A stretch of 19,302 nt of DNA from UBA6614 sp002433235. Lineage in GTDB: Bacteria; Verrucomicrobiota; Verrucomicrobiia; Limisphaerales; UBA1100. Positions 1 to 6,894 of the stretch are shown piece after piece (the stretch's first letter is position 1; each line of letters starts with the position of its first letter). The notes beneath the pieces are model-generated. The model was not told where the DNA came from. It worked only from the letters and a program-made list of their open reading frames with translations, and did not search any database. The position numbers were made by a program, and so were the translations under genes. Location of the stretch: contig DJHS01000122.1 of assembly GCA_002433235.1 (NCBI GenBank), positions 1 through 19,302 on the forward strand, read 5' to 3'.

Positions 1-18
1 CGACGGCCACCTGCGCAT
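1..18 (-). other. Possible start of the next gene of the lpxK-waaF operon (cut by window edge)
   Basis: On the minus strand an ATG lies 24 nt beyond the waaF stop codon and opens a frame reading MRRWPS before the window ends. The spacing would suit a third gene of the operon, but six codons give no family information and there is no convincing ribosome binding site. This is only a candidate. Confidence 0.2.
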
Positions 19-42
19 CTGCAAAATGGCGGCGAAGGCTTC

Positions 43-1119
43 CTAGAGATTTATCTTCTTTTCAACAGCGGCAATCACTGCTGCGGTTTGAATGTCATTC
101 TGACATCGCAAATCTACCGGACATTCGCGAAGGAAACACGGGGCACAGGAAGGCTGAGCTTGAACGACTTGGGTGTTCCCGTGGGAGGGTGCGGTTATGT
201 CGGGGCTGGTACTGCCGAATAGGGCCACTACGGGCGTGCCGATGGCGGCGGCCAGATGCATGGGGCCGGTATCGTTGGTCAGAACACAATCACTGGCGGC
301 CAGCATGGCGGCGAGTTCGCGCAGGGTGGTTTTGCCCGCTAGGTTTGTGCAGGCGCCTTTTAATCCTGCCGTGATATCGAGGGCCAATGACTCGTCCCCG
401 AAGCCGCCCAGTATCATGGTGTGGGTTTGGTATTTTTCATGGAGGGCGTTGGCGACCTCAATAAATCGCGCGGTTGGCCAGCGCTTGGCAGAGCCGTATT
501 CCGCCCCGGGGATTATAGCCAGACGCTTGAGATCACGTGGGATTTTGAATTTTTTCTGAAAATACGGGAGATCGTAATAGGGAACGTGGTAATAGGGCGG
601 AAAGGACGTGGGATCCGCGCCCAATGCGGAGGCCAAATGGAGGTATTGATGGATGTGATGGGCTTCCGACGGGTATATGTCGGGTTGCGCTTCATTCGCG
701 AGGCGTTGCTTGATCTCCGCAGACGACCGTTTGTACATGGAGACATGGCCGGGGCGCAGCGGCAGCGCTTGGGTTAAAAACAAGCGACGCCATTTGGCGG
801 CATACCCAATGCGCCGGGGAATGCCTGCCAACCAAACTTCCAAGGCTGCCCGCGGAGAATTTGGAAAGATGAGGGCGGCATCGTAGTTGTCCTCCTTGAG
901 ATCCATCGCGGTATTGTATAACGAGTCGGAAGGCTTGATGATCCTGACCCTTGTGACAACGGGCTGCCGATACCAGAAGTCGGCAAGCTTCTCGCGGGTT
1001 AAAATGGTGATGCCGGCATGGGGGTGGGCTTCATGCAGGCGCATGAGGGCGGGAAGTGTCATAACGGCGTCACCAAGCCAATTGACGCCGCGGACGAGGA
1101 TTTGCCGGATACGAGGCAT
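43..1119 (-). CDS. waaF: ADP-heptose:LPS heptosyltransferase II (glycosyltransferase family 9)
   Basis: This enzyme transfers L-glycero-D-manno-heptose from ADP-heptose to the inner core of LPS at the cytoplasmic face of the inner membrane. The 358-residue product has the GT9 features in order: an N-terminal GVNWLGDAVMTLPAL segment (residues 11-25; D17 corresponds to the conserved catalytic-region Asp), the PGAEYGSAKRWP linker motif (204-215), and the ADP-heptose binding NDTGPMHLAAAIGTP segment (282-296) followed by ALFGSTSP. The Cys-rich end (CAPC...CPVDLRC, 325-339) is common in WaaF proteins. I chose the ATG at 1119 over an upstream in-frame TTG because it forms a TAATG overlap with the lpxK stop, a translational-coupling arrangement. 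The family call is secure. The assignment to heptosyltransferase II rather than I or III rests on overall resemblance. Confidence 0.9.
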   Translation of the reverse strand: MPRIRQILVRGVNWLGDAVMTLPALMRLHEAHPHAGITILTREKLADFWYRQPVVTRVRIIKPSDSLYNTAMDLKEDNYDAALIFPNSPRAALEVWLAGIPRRIGYAAKWRRLFLTQALPLRPGHVSMYKRSSAEIKQRLANEAQPDIYPSEAHHIHQYLHLASALGADPTSFPPYYHVPYYDLPYFQKKFKIPRDLKRLAIIPGAEYGSAKRWPTARFIEVANALHEKYQTHTMILGGFGDESLALDITAGLKGACTNLAGKTTLRELAAMLAASDCVLTNDTGPMHLAAAIGTPVVALFGSTSPDITAPSHGNTQVVQAQPSCAPCFLRECPVDLRCQNDIQTAAVIAAVEKKINL

Positions 1120-2294
1120 TACTGGAAACAAATACGCTTCACGCAGTCATCAAAGTCTTTCGCTCCACTGATGATTTTGATTTCAACGCGCATAAAAAAT
1201 ATAGGCAGGTCGCGCCGGTCCAGCTTGGGGAAACGGACGGCATCCTTCTGAGTGGTGATAATGACCTCGGCCTCGCGCTTCTTGGCCCGGTTGATAGCGT
1301 TGAGAAGTTCCTGCTGAGTGAAGCGATGATGGTCCGCAAAGCGCTTGGCATAGACCAGCCTACCGCCTGCCTCGGCAAGGCTGTTCTCGAAGCTCTCGGG
1401 CTGGGCGATTCCGCTGAGGGCGGCAATGCGTCTGCCTTTCAGAAACCGAAGGGTCTCGCGTTCCTCGGGATTGAAGACATTTTCAAAATAGAGAGGCGCG
1501 TGAATGCACTCAATGATGCCGGCCTTGGAATTATGTTTCTTGATCCGGGCAAGCAGCCGCTTGTTGTCGCCGTTGCATTTGGTGATGAAAATCGTGTCGG
1601 CACGATCGAGGTGGCTGGGCGGCTCGCGAAGGGTGCCGCGGGGAAGCAGATGCTCGTTGCCAAACGGCAACTGAGCATCGATGAGGACAATGTCGCGCCT
1701 GCGGCCCGCGAGTTTCCAGTACTGGAATCCGTCGTCGAGCAACAGGGTGTCACAGCCATATTTCTCGACCGCATAACGGCCGGCCTTGACACGATCCTTG
1801 TCAACCAGCACAACAACATCCTTGAGATTGGAGGCAAGCATGTAGGGCTCGTCGCCGGCATCCTCCGAGTTTAAAAGCAGATTGCGGGCATCGGAGACAA
1901 TCCTTGGCGGAGTGGTGTCATCTTGAAACAGCAACTTGCGCCGGAGTCGCTCACCAAACGGAGGGGGCTTGGATCGGTATCCACGCGACAGGATGGCCAC
2001 CTTTCTACCTTGATCCTGCAGGACGCGGGCAAATTTTTCCACAACCGGGGTCTTGCCGGTGCCGCCAACCGTGAGGTTGCCAATGGTGATCACCTGCACA
2101 CCCAACGGGGAATCGCGAAACACGCGGCTCTTGTAGAGAAGCCGACGGCCCTTGACGCCAAGGTGGAAGACCTTGGACAGGGCATAGAGCACGGCCCGAA
2201 AGCAGGCCGCTTTTTTGTCGCGGCGCTGTTCCAGGATGACCTCCAGGGCGAATGTCTCGAATTGCTCCTGCCAGGCGCGGAGAGTTTCGCGCAT
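1119..2294 (-). CDS. lpxK: Tetraacyldisaccharide 4'-kinase (lipid A biosynthesis)
   Basis: LpxK phosphorylates the 4' position of tetraacyldisaccharide-1-phosphate to give lipid IVA at the inner membrane. The 391-residue protein has the LpxK P-loop GNLTVGGTGKTP (residues 72-83), then the typical ILSRGYRSK, DEPYMLA, VDKDRV and DDGFQ(Y/H) signatures in the family order, and a C-terminal TTQKDAVRFP block. The N-terminal 45 residues resemble the amphipathic membrane-associated region of the family, slightly longer than in E. coli. The start is set at the ATG at 2294; an upstream TTG at 2330 lies in what may be a weak -35 element (TTGCTC-N18-CACACT, then 6 nt to ATG). It is divergent from the NfeD-type gene and overlaps waaF by one base, so both LPS genes are probably cotranscribed. 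Confidence 0.93.
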   Translation of the reverse strand: MRETLRAWQEQFETFALEVILEQRRDKKAACFRAVLYALSKVFHLGVKGRRLLYKSRVFRDSPLGVQVITIGNLTVGGTGKTPVVEKFARVLQDQGRKVAILSRGYRSKPPPFGERLRRKLLFQDDTTPPRIVSDARNLLLNSEDAGDEPYMLASNLKDVVVLVDKDRVKAGRYAVEKYGCDTLLLDDGFQYWKLAGRRRDIVLIDAQLPFGNEHLLPRGTLREPPSHLDRADTIFITKCNGDNKRLLARIKKHNSKAGIIECIHAPLYFENVFNPEERETLRFLKGRRIAALSGIAQPESFENSLAEAGGRLVYAKRFADHHRFTQQELLNAINRAKKREAEVIITTQKDAVRFPKLDRRDLPIFFMRVEIKIISGAKDFDDCVKRICFQ

Positions 2295-2346
2295 CGCGGG
2301 AGTGTGCCAGAGGCCGGACGGCGGGAGCAAGGTTTGAGGGGCGGAC

Positions 2347-2375
2347 TTGAAAGAGAAGGCACGTTGGGATAGCTT
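2347..2375 (+). promoter_or_regulatory. Sigma-70 type promoter for the NfeD-type gene, probably leaderless
   Basis: TTGAAA (2347-2352), a 17-nt spacer and TAGCTT (2370-2375) fit a housekeeping promoter. Only 6 nt separate the -10 box from the ATG at 2382, so the predicted transcription start falls on or next to the A of the start codon. No ribosome binding site precedes the gene, in keeping with a leaderless mRNA. Confidence 0.55.
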
Positions 2376-2381
2376 GCGGGC

Positions 2382-3869
2382 ATGCAGAGGGGTATCTGGA
2401 TTTTAATGGCCGTGTTGACCGTGGGCTTGTGGGCCGCGGAAAACAAGCCGATACCGGAGAAGAAAGCACCTCGGGCCAAGCCGGAAAAGGCTGAGGTGGA
2501 CTCGGTGTATGTACTGCCAATCCGGTGGGACATTATGCCGCCGCTGTTGCATTTGCTGGATCGAGGCTTCAAGGAGGCGGAATCAAAGGGGGCGGATCTG
2601 GTGGTTCTGGACATCCACACCAATGGAGGCCGCGTGGACGTGACGGAAAAGATCCTGAAAATGATCGATGATTTCGATGGGGAAGTGGTTGCGTTTGTCA
2701 ATGACAAGGCCATCTCGGCGGGAGCACTCATCTCGGTGGGAGCCAAGGCGATTTACCTGAAGCCAGGGGGACGCATTGGCGACGCCGCACCGGTCCTAAT
2801 GGCACCGGGCGGCGCGGGCGCGCAGGAATTGCCGGGAACCATGGAAGAAAAGGTGAACTCATACGTGCGTTCGCTGGCCCGACGTGAGGCGCAGGAAAAC
2901 GGCCACAGCGTTGAGATCGTGGAGGCCATGATCAACAAGGAGCGCGAGCTGTGGATCGCAGGGGAAATGGTCTGCCCCAAAGGGGAGTTGTTGACCTTGA
3001 CGGCCAAGGATGCGGAACGAATCGGCTTTTCCAGCGGCACCAAAGAAAATCTGGACGCGGTATTGGCAGCACAAGGCCTGTACGATGGGAAAACTGGACG
3101 CAACGAGGACAAGGAAAAACAGGGATTAAAAAAAGTAACGGTGACGCATGTGGAACAGTCCACGGCGGAAAACTGGGCGCAATGGTTTGACTCCATCAGC
3201 CCCGTGCTCCTGATGGTGGGCCTCATTGGGCTGTATGTTGAGGTGAAGACGCCCGGCTTTGGCGTCCCGGGTATCGTGGGCATCACGGCGCTGGTGTTTT
3301 ATTTTTTGGGCGGGTCCGTGGCGCATTTCACCGGGAATGAACAAATGGTCATGTGCCTGCTGTTGTTCCTGATCGGGCTGGGGCTGATCATCGTGGAACT
3401 GTACGTAATGCCGGGAATGGCGGTCCTTGGGGTGCTTGGGCTGGCCGCCATGCTGGTGGCGCTGGTGATCGCCCCCATTGACTTGGGCAGCCCCACCATC
3501 CCGGATTTGCCCATACCCGTCTGGCAACTGGAATTGCAACAGTCGGTTTGGAACCTCATCTTGGGACTAGCGGGCGCCGGTGTGGGAGCAGCCATCCTTG
3601 CCCAGTATCTGCCCAAGACACGCTGGTTCGAACAAATGGCTCCGGCTTCGGCCAGCGGAGTGGAATCCGTGATGGCCTTGGAGGAAACCAAGTCAGCATT
3701 GATGGGACAGGAAGGAGTCGCCGACACAACCCTGCGCCCAAGCGGCCGAGCTATGATTAATGACCAGTTGATTGACGTGATGAGCGAAGGGGATTTTATT
3801 GAAGCGGGCGAACGGGTGCGCATCATCGGCCACAGCGGCTCCACCGCTGTTGTCGAAAAGGTGGAGTAA
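2382..3869 (+). CDS. NfeD-family membrane-bound ClpP-class serine protease
   Basis: This 495-residue protein has the long-form NfeD (1510-type) architecture. An N-terminal signal or anchor segment (about residues 4-19) is followed by a ClpP/SppA-like protease domain (about 40-235), then four or five hydrophobic helices (about 272-366 and 388-408), and a C-terminal OB-fold NfeD domain (about 440-495). The protease domain has the ISAGALI block with the predicted nucleophile S112 and a candidate general-base lysine at K157 (MEEKVNSY), matching the Ser-Lys dyad described for the archaeal homologue PH1510. Family members are thought to work in membrane protein quality control, usually with a stomatin/SPFH partner; none is adjacent here. 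The ATG follows a leaderless-type promoter. It converges on the next minus-strand gene with only 8 nt between the stops and no visible terminator. Confidence 0.9.
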   Translation: MQRGIWILMAVLTVGLWAAENKPIPEKKAPRAKPEKAEVDSVYVLPIRWDIMPPLLHLLDRGFKEAESKGADLVVLDIHTNGGRVDVTEKILKMIDDFDGEVVAFVNDKAISAGALISVGAKAIYLKPGGRIGDAAPVLMAPGGAGAQELPGTMEEKVNSYVRSLARREAQENGHSVEIVEAMINKERELWIAGEMVCPKGELLTLTAKDAERIGFSSGTKENLDAVLAAQGLYDGKTGRNEDKEKQGLKKVTVTHVEQSTAENWAQWFDSISPVLLMVGLIGLYVEVKTPGFGVPGIVGITALVFYFLGGSVAHFTGNEQMVMCLLLFLIGLGLIIVELYVMPGMAVLGVLGLAAMLVALVIAPIDLGSPTIPDLPIPVWQLELQQSVWNLILGLAGAGVGAAILAQYLPKTRWFEQMAPASASGVESVMALEETKSALMGQEGVADTTLRPSGRAMINDQLIDVMSEGDFIEAGERVRIIGHSGSTAVVEKVE

Positions 3870-3877
3870 GGAACCTG

Positions 3878-4357
3878 TTATTTTCCCGTTTTCACCTCTG
3901 GCAACGGCAGGGTTTCATTGCCCCCCTCAGCAGGTAAAGGCTGAATGGGCGGTGAGTTGGTCGGCCCGGGAATCGCGTTGGACGGCTTGCCCGTGGGGCG
4001 CCTCATGCCAGGAAGCTGGTCGTACTTTTTGATCTGAAGCGGATTGAGAATGGCGCGAATCTTCTCATCGCGCAGCGCAACCTCCTCTCGCACATTCCTG
4101 CGAATGTCCTCGGAAAGCACCCCCTTGAGCCGCTTTTGGCTCTCGGCATAGATGGTTCTAACCTGATCCTCCTGGTCGGTGGTTAAATTAAGCCTTTGGC
4201 TGAGTTCCCCAACATCCAGACGAAAAATCTGCACCCTCTTGGATCGAGAATCACCAACTTGAGGTCGGGGCGCCGCTTGGCGGCCAATCACGTAACCAGC
4301 CACCAGCCCCGCCCCAAAAATGAGCAGAACCGCGAGGATGGCCTTCTGTGATTGCAT
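3878..4357 (-). CDS. Membrane-anchored Spy/CnrX-like periplasmic protein (putative sensor of the ECF system)
   Basis: The 159-residue product starts with a single hydrophobic segment (residues about 6-25), placing the rest in the periplasm. Residues 50-115 look like a helical hairpin with two Spy/CpxP-type repeats: LNLTTDQEDQV early and LNPLQIKKYDQL late, each resembling the LTxxQ motif. The last 45 residues are Pro/Gly-rich and probably disordered. Proteins of this layout in ECF operons (CnrX in CnrYXH, or other Spy-like heavy-metal resistance proteins) act as periplasmic sensors or chaperones, and that role is inferred here from context. Its ATG overlaps the preceding stop as TAATG, so it is translationally coupled to the small anti-sigma-like gene. 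It lacks the His/Cys-rich N-terminus of typical metal sensors, so the ligand cannot be predicted. Confidence 0.6.
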   Translation of the reverse strand: MQSQKAILAVLLIFGAGLVAGYVIGRQAAPRPQVGDSRSKRVQIFRLDVGELSQRLNLTTDQEDQVRTIYAESQKRLKGVLSEDIRRNVREEVALRDEKIRAILNPLQIKKYDQLPGMRRPTGKPSNAIPGPTNSPPIQPLPAEGGNETLPLPEVKTGK

Positions 4358-4662
4358 TATTCCACCGGCATCTCGATCGCCATGGCGACGATCTCTTCAA
4401 GCTCCGAATCCAGCGCTGCTGTCTCCGGTTGCTGAGCCGGCGAAACAGACAACCAAGCCACCACCGCCAACGCGGCCGCCGCGGCGCAGGGAACCACCGC
4501 ACGGCACAACATGCGCGCCCAGCTTGCCCACGCGTCCACTGGCGCCGGCAGGTCGGCGATATGGGCCATGATGCGCTTCTCAAACGCATAAGGCACCTTG
4601 TCGCTCGGCTCCTCCCGGCGTGCCGTGTTCAGCAGTTGGTCTATGATCTTGTCCAGTTTCAT
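4357..4662 (-). CDS. Small single-TM protein in the anti-sigma position
   Basis: This 101-residue protein has a charged cytoplasmic N-terminus (residues 1-50, including YAFEKRIMAHI), one hydrophobic span (about 52-73) and a short acidic periplasmic tail. That topology and its position directly after an ECF sigma gene are typical of membrane anti-sigma factors, but I see no zinc-binding HxxxCxxC motif, so it is not a classical ZAS protein. The ATG is preceded by AGGAG about 10 nt upstream, and the gene starts 39 nt after the sigma-factor stop. An ECF-type promoter motif lies in that gap, so it may be expressed both from the sigma operon and from its own promoter. The anti-sigma function is an inference. 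Confidence 0.6.
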   Translation of the reverse strand: MKLDKIIDQLLNTARREEPSDKVPYAFEKRIMAHIADLPAPVDAWASWARMLCRAVVPCAAAAALAVVAWLSVSPAQQPETAALDSELEEIVAMAIEMPVE

Positions 4663-4677
4663 GTCCTTCCGTCTCCT

Positions 4678-4706
4678 GAGACGGGGGCCGTTCCCGGCTG
4701 GTTACA
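4678..4706 (-). promoter_or_regulatory. Predicted ECF-type promoter upstream of the anti-sigma-like gene
   Basis: On the minus strand TGTAAC (4706-4701) is followed by a 17-nt spacer and CGTCTC (4683-4678). The AAC core in the -35 and the CGTC core in the -10 are features of ECF-sigma promoters, such as the TGTAAC/CGAC type of B. subtilis SigX. The -35 overlaps the TAA stop of the sigma gene. The same motif with identical spacing precedes the EF-hand gene at 6412-6440. Confidence 0.5.
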
Positions 4707-5277
4707 AATACTTTTCAGGGGCTACTTTAGCCAGTAAATTCCGCATTTTTTCGCGTGCGCGATGAGCCGTCACCTTCACCTTGGAAACGGACCAACCCGT
4801 GATTTCCGCGATTTCCTTCACCGGTTTTTCCTCAATCTCCAAGAGTATGATCACTAGGCGAAAGTCCGGCGAAAGACCTTCCAGCAACCGGTTGACCAGA
4901 GCCTTGGCCGCGTCCCTGTCAGTGTCGCGATCCGTGGTATCCTCACCCCGATTCTCCAGCCAATCCGTCTCGTCCTCCGTCATTTCCGTCACCGTGAACT
5001 CTCGGTTGCGCTGGTGCTTGCGCAGGAAATCATAGCACGTCCTCACCGCCATACGCATCAGCCAATGCTCAAACGGCGCCTCGCCCCGAAACGTGGACAG
5101 CTTCTGGTAGGCCTTGATGAAAATCTCTTGGACGATGTCCTCCACCTCGTCCTCCCGCCGTGCATAACGGCGGGCCGTGGCAAAGACGCGCGGCTGGTAT
5201 TTTGCCACCAGCGGCTCAAAGCTCGACGCATCACCCTCCAGCACGGCGGCGATCAATTCTTGGTCGGGCACGTCCAT
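4702..5277 (-). CDS. RNA polymerase sigma factor, ECF (sigma-70 family)
   Basis: This 191-residue protein is a standard-length ECF sigma factor. Region 2 spans about residues 22-90, with the DIVQEIFIKAYQKL helix (47-60) and FRGEAPFEHWLMRMAVRTCYDFLRK contact region (63-87). An acidic linker (99-125, rich in D/E/T) leads to region 4 (about 128-182), with the HTH at about 154-174 (KEIAEITGWSVSKVKVTAHRA). I use the ATG at 5277; the longer frame begins with a TTG at 5295 and adds only six residues. It leads an operon with an anti-sigma-like membrane protein and a Spy/CnrX-like protein, so its activity is probably held at the membrane until an envelope signal. No copy of the TGTAAC motif lies directly upstream of it. 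Confidence 0.93.
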   Translation of the reverse strand: MDVPDQELIAAVLEGDASSFEPLVAKYQPRVFATARRYARREDEVEDIVQEIFIKAYQKLSTFRGEAPFEHWLMRMAVRTCYDFLRKHQRNREFTVTEMTEDETDWLENRGEDTTDRDTDRDAAKALVNRLLEGLSPDFRLVIILLEIEEKPVKEIAEITGWSVSKVKVTAHRAREKMRNLLAKVAPEKYL

Positions 5278-5315
5278 CAGCCCGTTTGATAGCAAAGCCA
5301 GCCCCGAAACCCACG

Positions 5316-5342
5316 AAAAAAGCCACCGGCGAACCGGTGGCT
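5316..5342 (-). terminator. Rho-independent terminator of the EF-hand gene
   Basis: On the minus strand a perfect 9-bp stem (AGCCACCGG / CCGGTGGCT, positions 5342-5334 and 5329-5321) closes a TTCG tetraloop and is followed by a run of T (5320-5316). It begins 28 nt after the EF-hand stop and 39 nt before the sigma-factor ATG, so the two genes are separate transcription units. Confidence 0.9.
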
Positions 5343-5369
5343 TGAAATCATTCCTCGGACGTCACCACC

Positions 5370-6380
5370 CTATCGGCCATGCGGGCCACGGGGACCACCG
5401 AAGCCGCGCCGCGGTGGCGGGCCATGCGGCGGGCGATGTCCGCCGGAACGAGGACCATGCCCCTTCGGGCCGGGGCCATGAGGGCCGCGAGGGCCACGGG
5501 CGCTGGAACCCTTCGGGCCGCCATGCCCAGGACGAGGGCCACCGTGTCCGGGGCGCGGGCCGTGCCCTTTCGGACCATGCTTGCCCTTGGGGCAGCCGCC
5601 ACCTTTGCAGCTGCCGCGCTTGTCGCGGTCGTGCCCCGGCCGGCCATGATGTTTGGCCCGGTCGCGATCGTGCCCGTGCCGCGGGCCGTACCCTTGCGGC
5701 TTGGGGCCGCCATGGCCAAGGCGCGCGCCGTGGCCGTGACGGTGAGAATGGTGCGGTGACCCACCTGAGCGAGCATGGGGGTGCCCGCCTCTTTGGGGCT
5801 GGCCGCCACGGTTGATATTGGGCGGACCGAAGCGGCCGGGTGTTGGCGGGCCACCGCGGAAATGGAACTGTTGACCAGCGCGCGCGCGAGCCGCAGCTGC
5901 CGCCTTCAGGCGGTTCTCGATCATCTCACGGAATTTCTTCGCGGCCTCGGCACGTTTCTTGGCGTATTCCTCCGCGCGCTTGCGGGCTTCCTCAGCCTTC
6001 CGGCGGTCGTCGTCATGCCCGCGATGATGCTCATGGCCACGTTCGGAATGACCACGGGAACGCGAAGCCTGTGAACTGCTTGCGCCCCGCATCTTCTTGT
6101 ACCATTCGTAAATCTGTGTCCGGCTCGGCCGCTCGTTGTCGTCCAGCTTGCCGTTCTTGTTCTTGTCAAACTCCTTCATGAAGGCTTCGCGGCGCTTGGC
6201 GTATTCCGCGCTGCGCGATGAGGAGGATCGGCTGGAGGAGGCCCGCTCATCGCCATCCCGAGACCGGCTTGAAGATTTGCGTTCATCGCGATCATCCGCG
6301 AATGCCGTGACGCCCATTCCAACGGCCAAGACCACCCCTCCCCAGCGAGTGACGGTGTTCAGTGTAATTTGTGTTTTCAT
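5370..6380 (-). CDS. Secreted EF-hand protein with long His/Gly/Pro/Arg-rich tail
   Basis: The 336-residue product starts with a Sec-type signal peptide (residues 1-28, cleavage likely after AFA). A Ser/Arg-rich stretch (36-58) follows, then one clear EF-hand loop, DKNKNGKLDDNE at 72-83, with the canonical D/N/N/G/L/D/E spacing for calcium. Next come an Arg/Lys/Ala/Glu-rich probable coiled coil (about 125-170) and a low-complexity tail (171-336) with about 23 histidines in 166 residues and repeated GPRPGHG-like units, plus a CxxxxC pair (258, 263). No second EF-hand is visible. I start at the ATG at 6380 because GGGAG lies 8 nt upstream and the signal peptide follows directly; the frame is open further upstream but only to a poor start. 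It ends in a strong terminator, and an ECF-type promoter precedes it. Its function is unknown; metal or polyanion binding by the tail is plausible. The GC-rich repeat content creates long spurious frames on the other strand. Confidence 0.8.
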   Translation of the reverse strand: MKTQITLNTVTRWGGVVLAVGMGVTAFADDRDERKSSSRSRDGDERASSSRSSSSRSAEYAKRREAFMKEFDKNKNGKLDDNERPSRTQIYEWYKKMRGASSSQASRSRGHSERGHEHHRGHDDDRRKAEEARKRAEEYAKKRAEAAKKFREMIENRLKAAAAARARAGQQFHFRGGPPTPGRFGPPNINRGGQPQRGGHPHARSGGSPHHSHRHGHGARLGHGGPKPQGYGPRHGHDRDRAKHHGRPGHDRDKRGSCKGGGCPKGKHGPKGHGPRPGHGGPRPGHGGPKGSSARGPRGPHGPGPKGHGPRSGGHRPPHGPPPRRGFGGPRGPHGR

Positions 6381-6411
6381 TTCATTTGCTCCCACCTTGG
6401 GAATCGACCTG

Positions 6412-6440
6412 TAGACGGCCAGTGCCGGATAATAGTTACA
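6412..6440 (-). promoter_or_regulatory. Predicted ECF-type promoter of the EF-hand gene
   Basis: On the minus strand TGTAAC (6440-6435) is followed by a 17-nt spacer and CGTCTA (6417-6412), placing transcription start about 25 nt before the ATG at 6380, with a GGGAG ribosome binding site between. It matches the motif at 4678-4706 in both boxes (TGTAAC, CGTCT) and in spacer length. A second TGTAAC at 6474-6469 has no matching -10 at that distance. Confidence 0.55.
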
Positions 6441-6497
6441 TGGCCCCAATTATCGAGCGATTCCTCCCGTTACACCCCAAAAATCCATTTTTATGAA

Positions 6498-6526
6498 TTG
6501 ACACTCCAGCGGGGCCGTCCTACTTT
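6498..6526 (+). promoter_or_regulatory. Sigma-70 promoter of rpsU
   Basis: A perfect TTGACA (6498-6503), a 17-nt spacer and TACTTT (6521-6526) form the best housekeeping promoter in the window. It gives an rpsU leader of about 84 nt that holds a small GC-rich inverted repeat (CCGCC/GGCGG near 6550-6566) and a GAGG ribosome binding site 7 nt before the ATG at 6617. Confidence 0.8.
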
Positions 6527-6616
6527 TCCCGCCCTCCATTCGGGGAGGCAACCGCCACCGCGGCGGCCAAGGCTGGAAATCGCGGGCTAAAGACACTTTT
6601 TAATCGAGGCTACTGG

Positions 6617-6814
6617 ATGACCGAAATCAGGCTCAAGAAAGGCGAACCTGTCGAGCGCGCCCTACGGCGTTTGAAGAAGAAGATCGACCGGGAAGGCACG
6701 TTGAAGGCCGTGCGCAACAACCGCCATTTCGAGAAGCCCAGTGAGAAAAAGAGGCGGAAGATGAAGGCCGCCCGTTTCTCCGCCATGCTCGCGGCGCGCT
6801 ACGCGGACCTTTGA
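6617..6814 (+). CDS. rpsU: 30S ribosomal protein bS21
   Basis: The 65-residue, strongly basic product matches bS21 from its start: EIRLKKGEPVERALRRLKKK followed by a GTLKAVRNNRHFEKPSEKKRRK segment. bS21 sits on the small subunit near the anti-Shine-Dalgarno end of 16S rRNA and assists initiation. The gene is monocistronic: it has its own sigma-70 promoter, a GAGG ribosome binding site at 6606-6609 and a terminator 21 nt after the stop. The usual E. coli neighbours dnaG and rpoD are absent. Confidence 0.96.
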   Translation: MTEIRLKKGEPVERALRRLKKKIDREGTLKAVRNNRHFEKPSEKKRRKMKAARFSAMLAARYADL

Positions 6815-6835
6815 GCAACTTTTCCAAGGAACAAG

Positions 6836-6859
6836 GCGCGCCCCCCGGCGCGCTTTTTT
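6836..6859 (+). terminator. Rho-independent terminator of rpsU
   Basis: A perfect 7-bp GC stem (GCGCGCC 6836-6842, GGCGCGC 6847-6853) with a CCCC loop is followed by six T (6854-6859). It lies between rpsU and the nucleotidyltransferase gene, which argues against the upstream-extended start of that gene at 6811. Confidence 0.9.
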
Positions 6860-6888
6860 GTTTCCCCACCCCATTCCCGCCCTATCCT
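6858..6888 (+). promoter_or_regulatory. Possible leaderless promoter of the nucleotidyltransferase gene
   Basis: TATCCT (6883-6888) ends 6 nt before the ATG at 6895, the same placement as in other promoters of this window. The best -35 is TTGTTT (6858-6863) with a long 19-nt spacer, partly inside the rpsU terminator T-run. The match is moderate. Confidence 0.3.
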
Positions 6889-6894
6889 CTCAAA

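Noticed and set aside
1120..1131. Upstream TTG start for waaF at 1131
   Set aside because: The ATG at 1119 overlaps the lpxK stop as TAATG and the family N-terminus begins at PRIRQILVRGVNWLGD.
5177..6181. Several long plus-strand frames opposite the EF-hand gene
   Set aside because: They are composition artefacts of the GC-rich repetitive gene on the minus strand; none has a recognisable domain or start signal, while the minus frame has a signal peptide, an EF-hand, an SD site and a terminator.
6469..6474. Second TGTAAC (minus strand) upstream of the EF-hand gene as another ECF promoter
   Set aside because: The sequence 17 nt downstream is AATTGG and has no CGTC-like core.
6811..6894. Extended start of the nucleotidyltransferase at 6811
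   Set aside because: The extra 28 codons run through the rpsU terminator and give an unconserved Pro/Phe-rich peptide.
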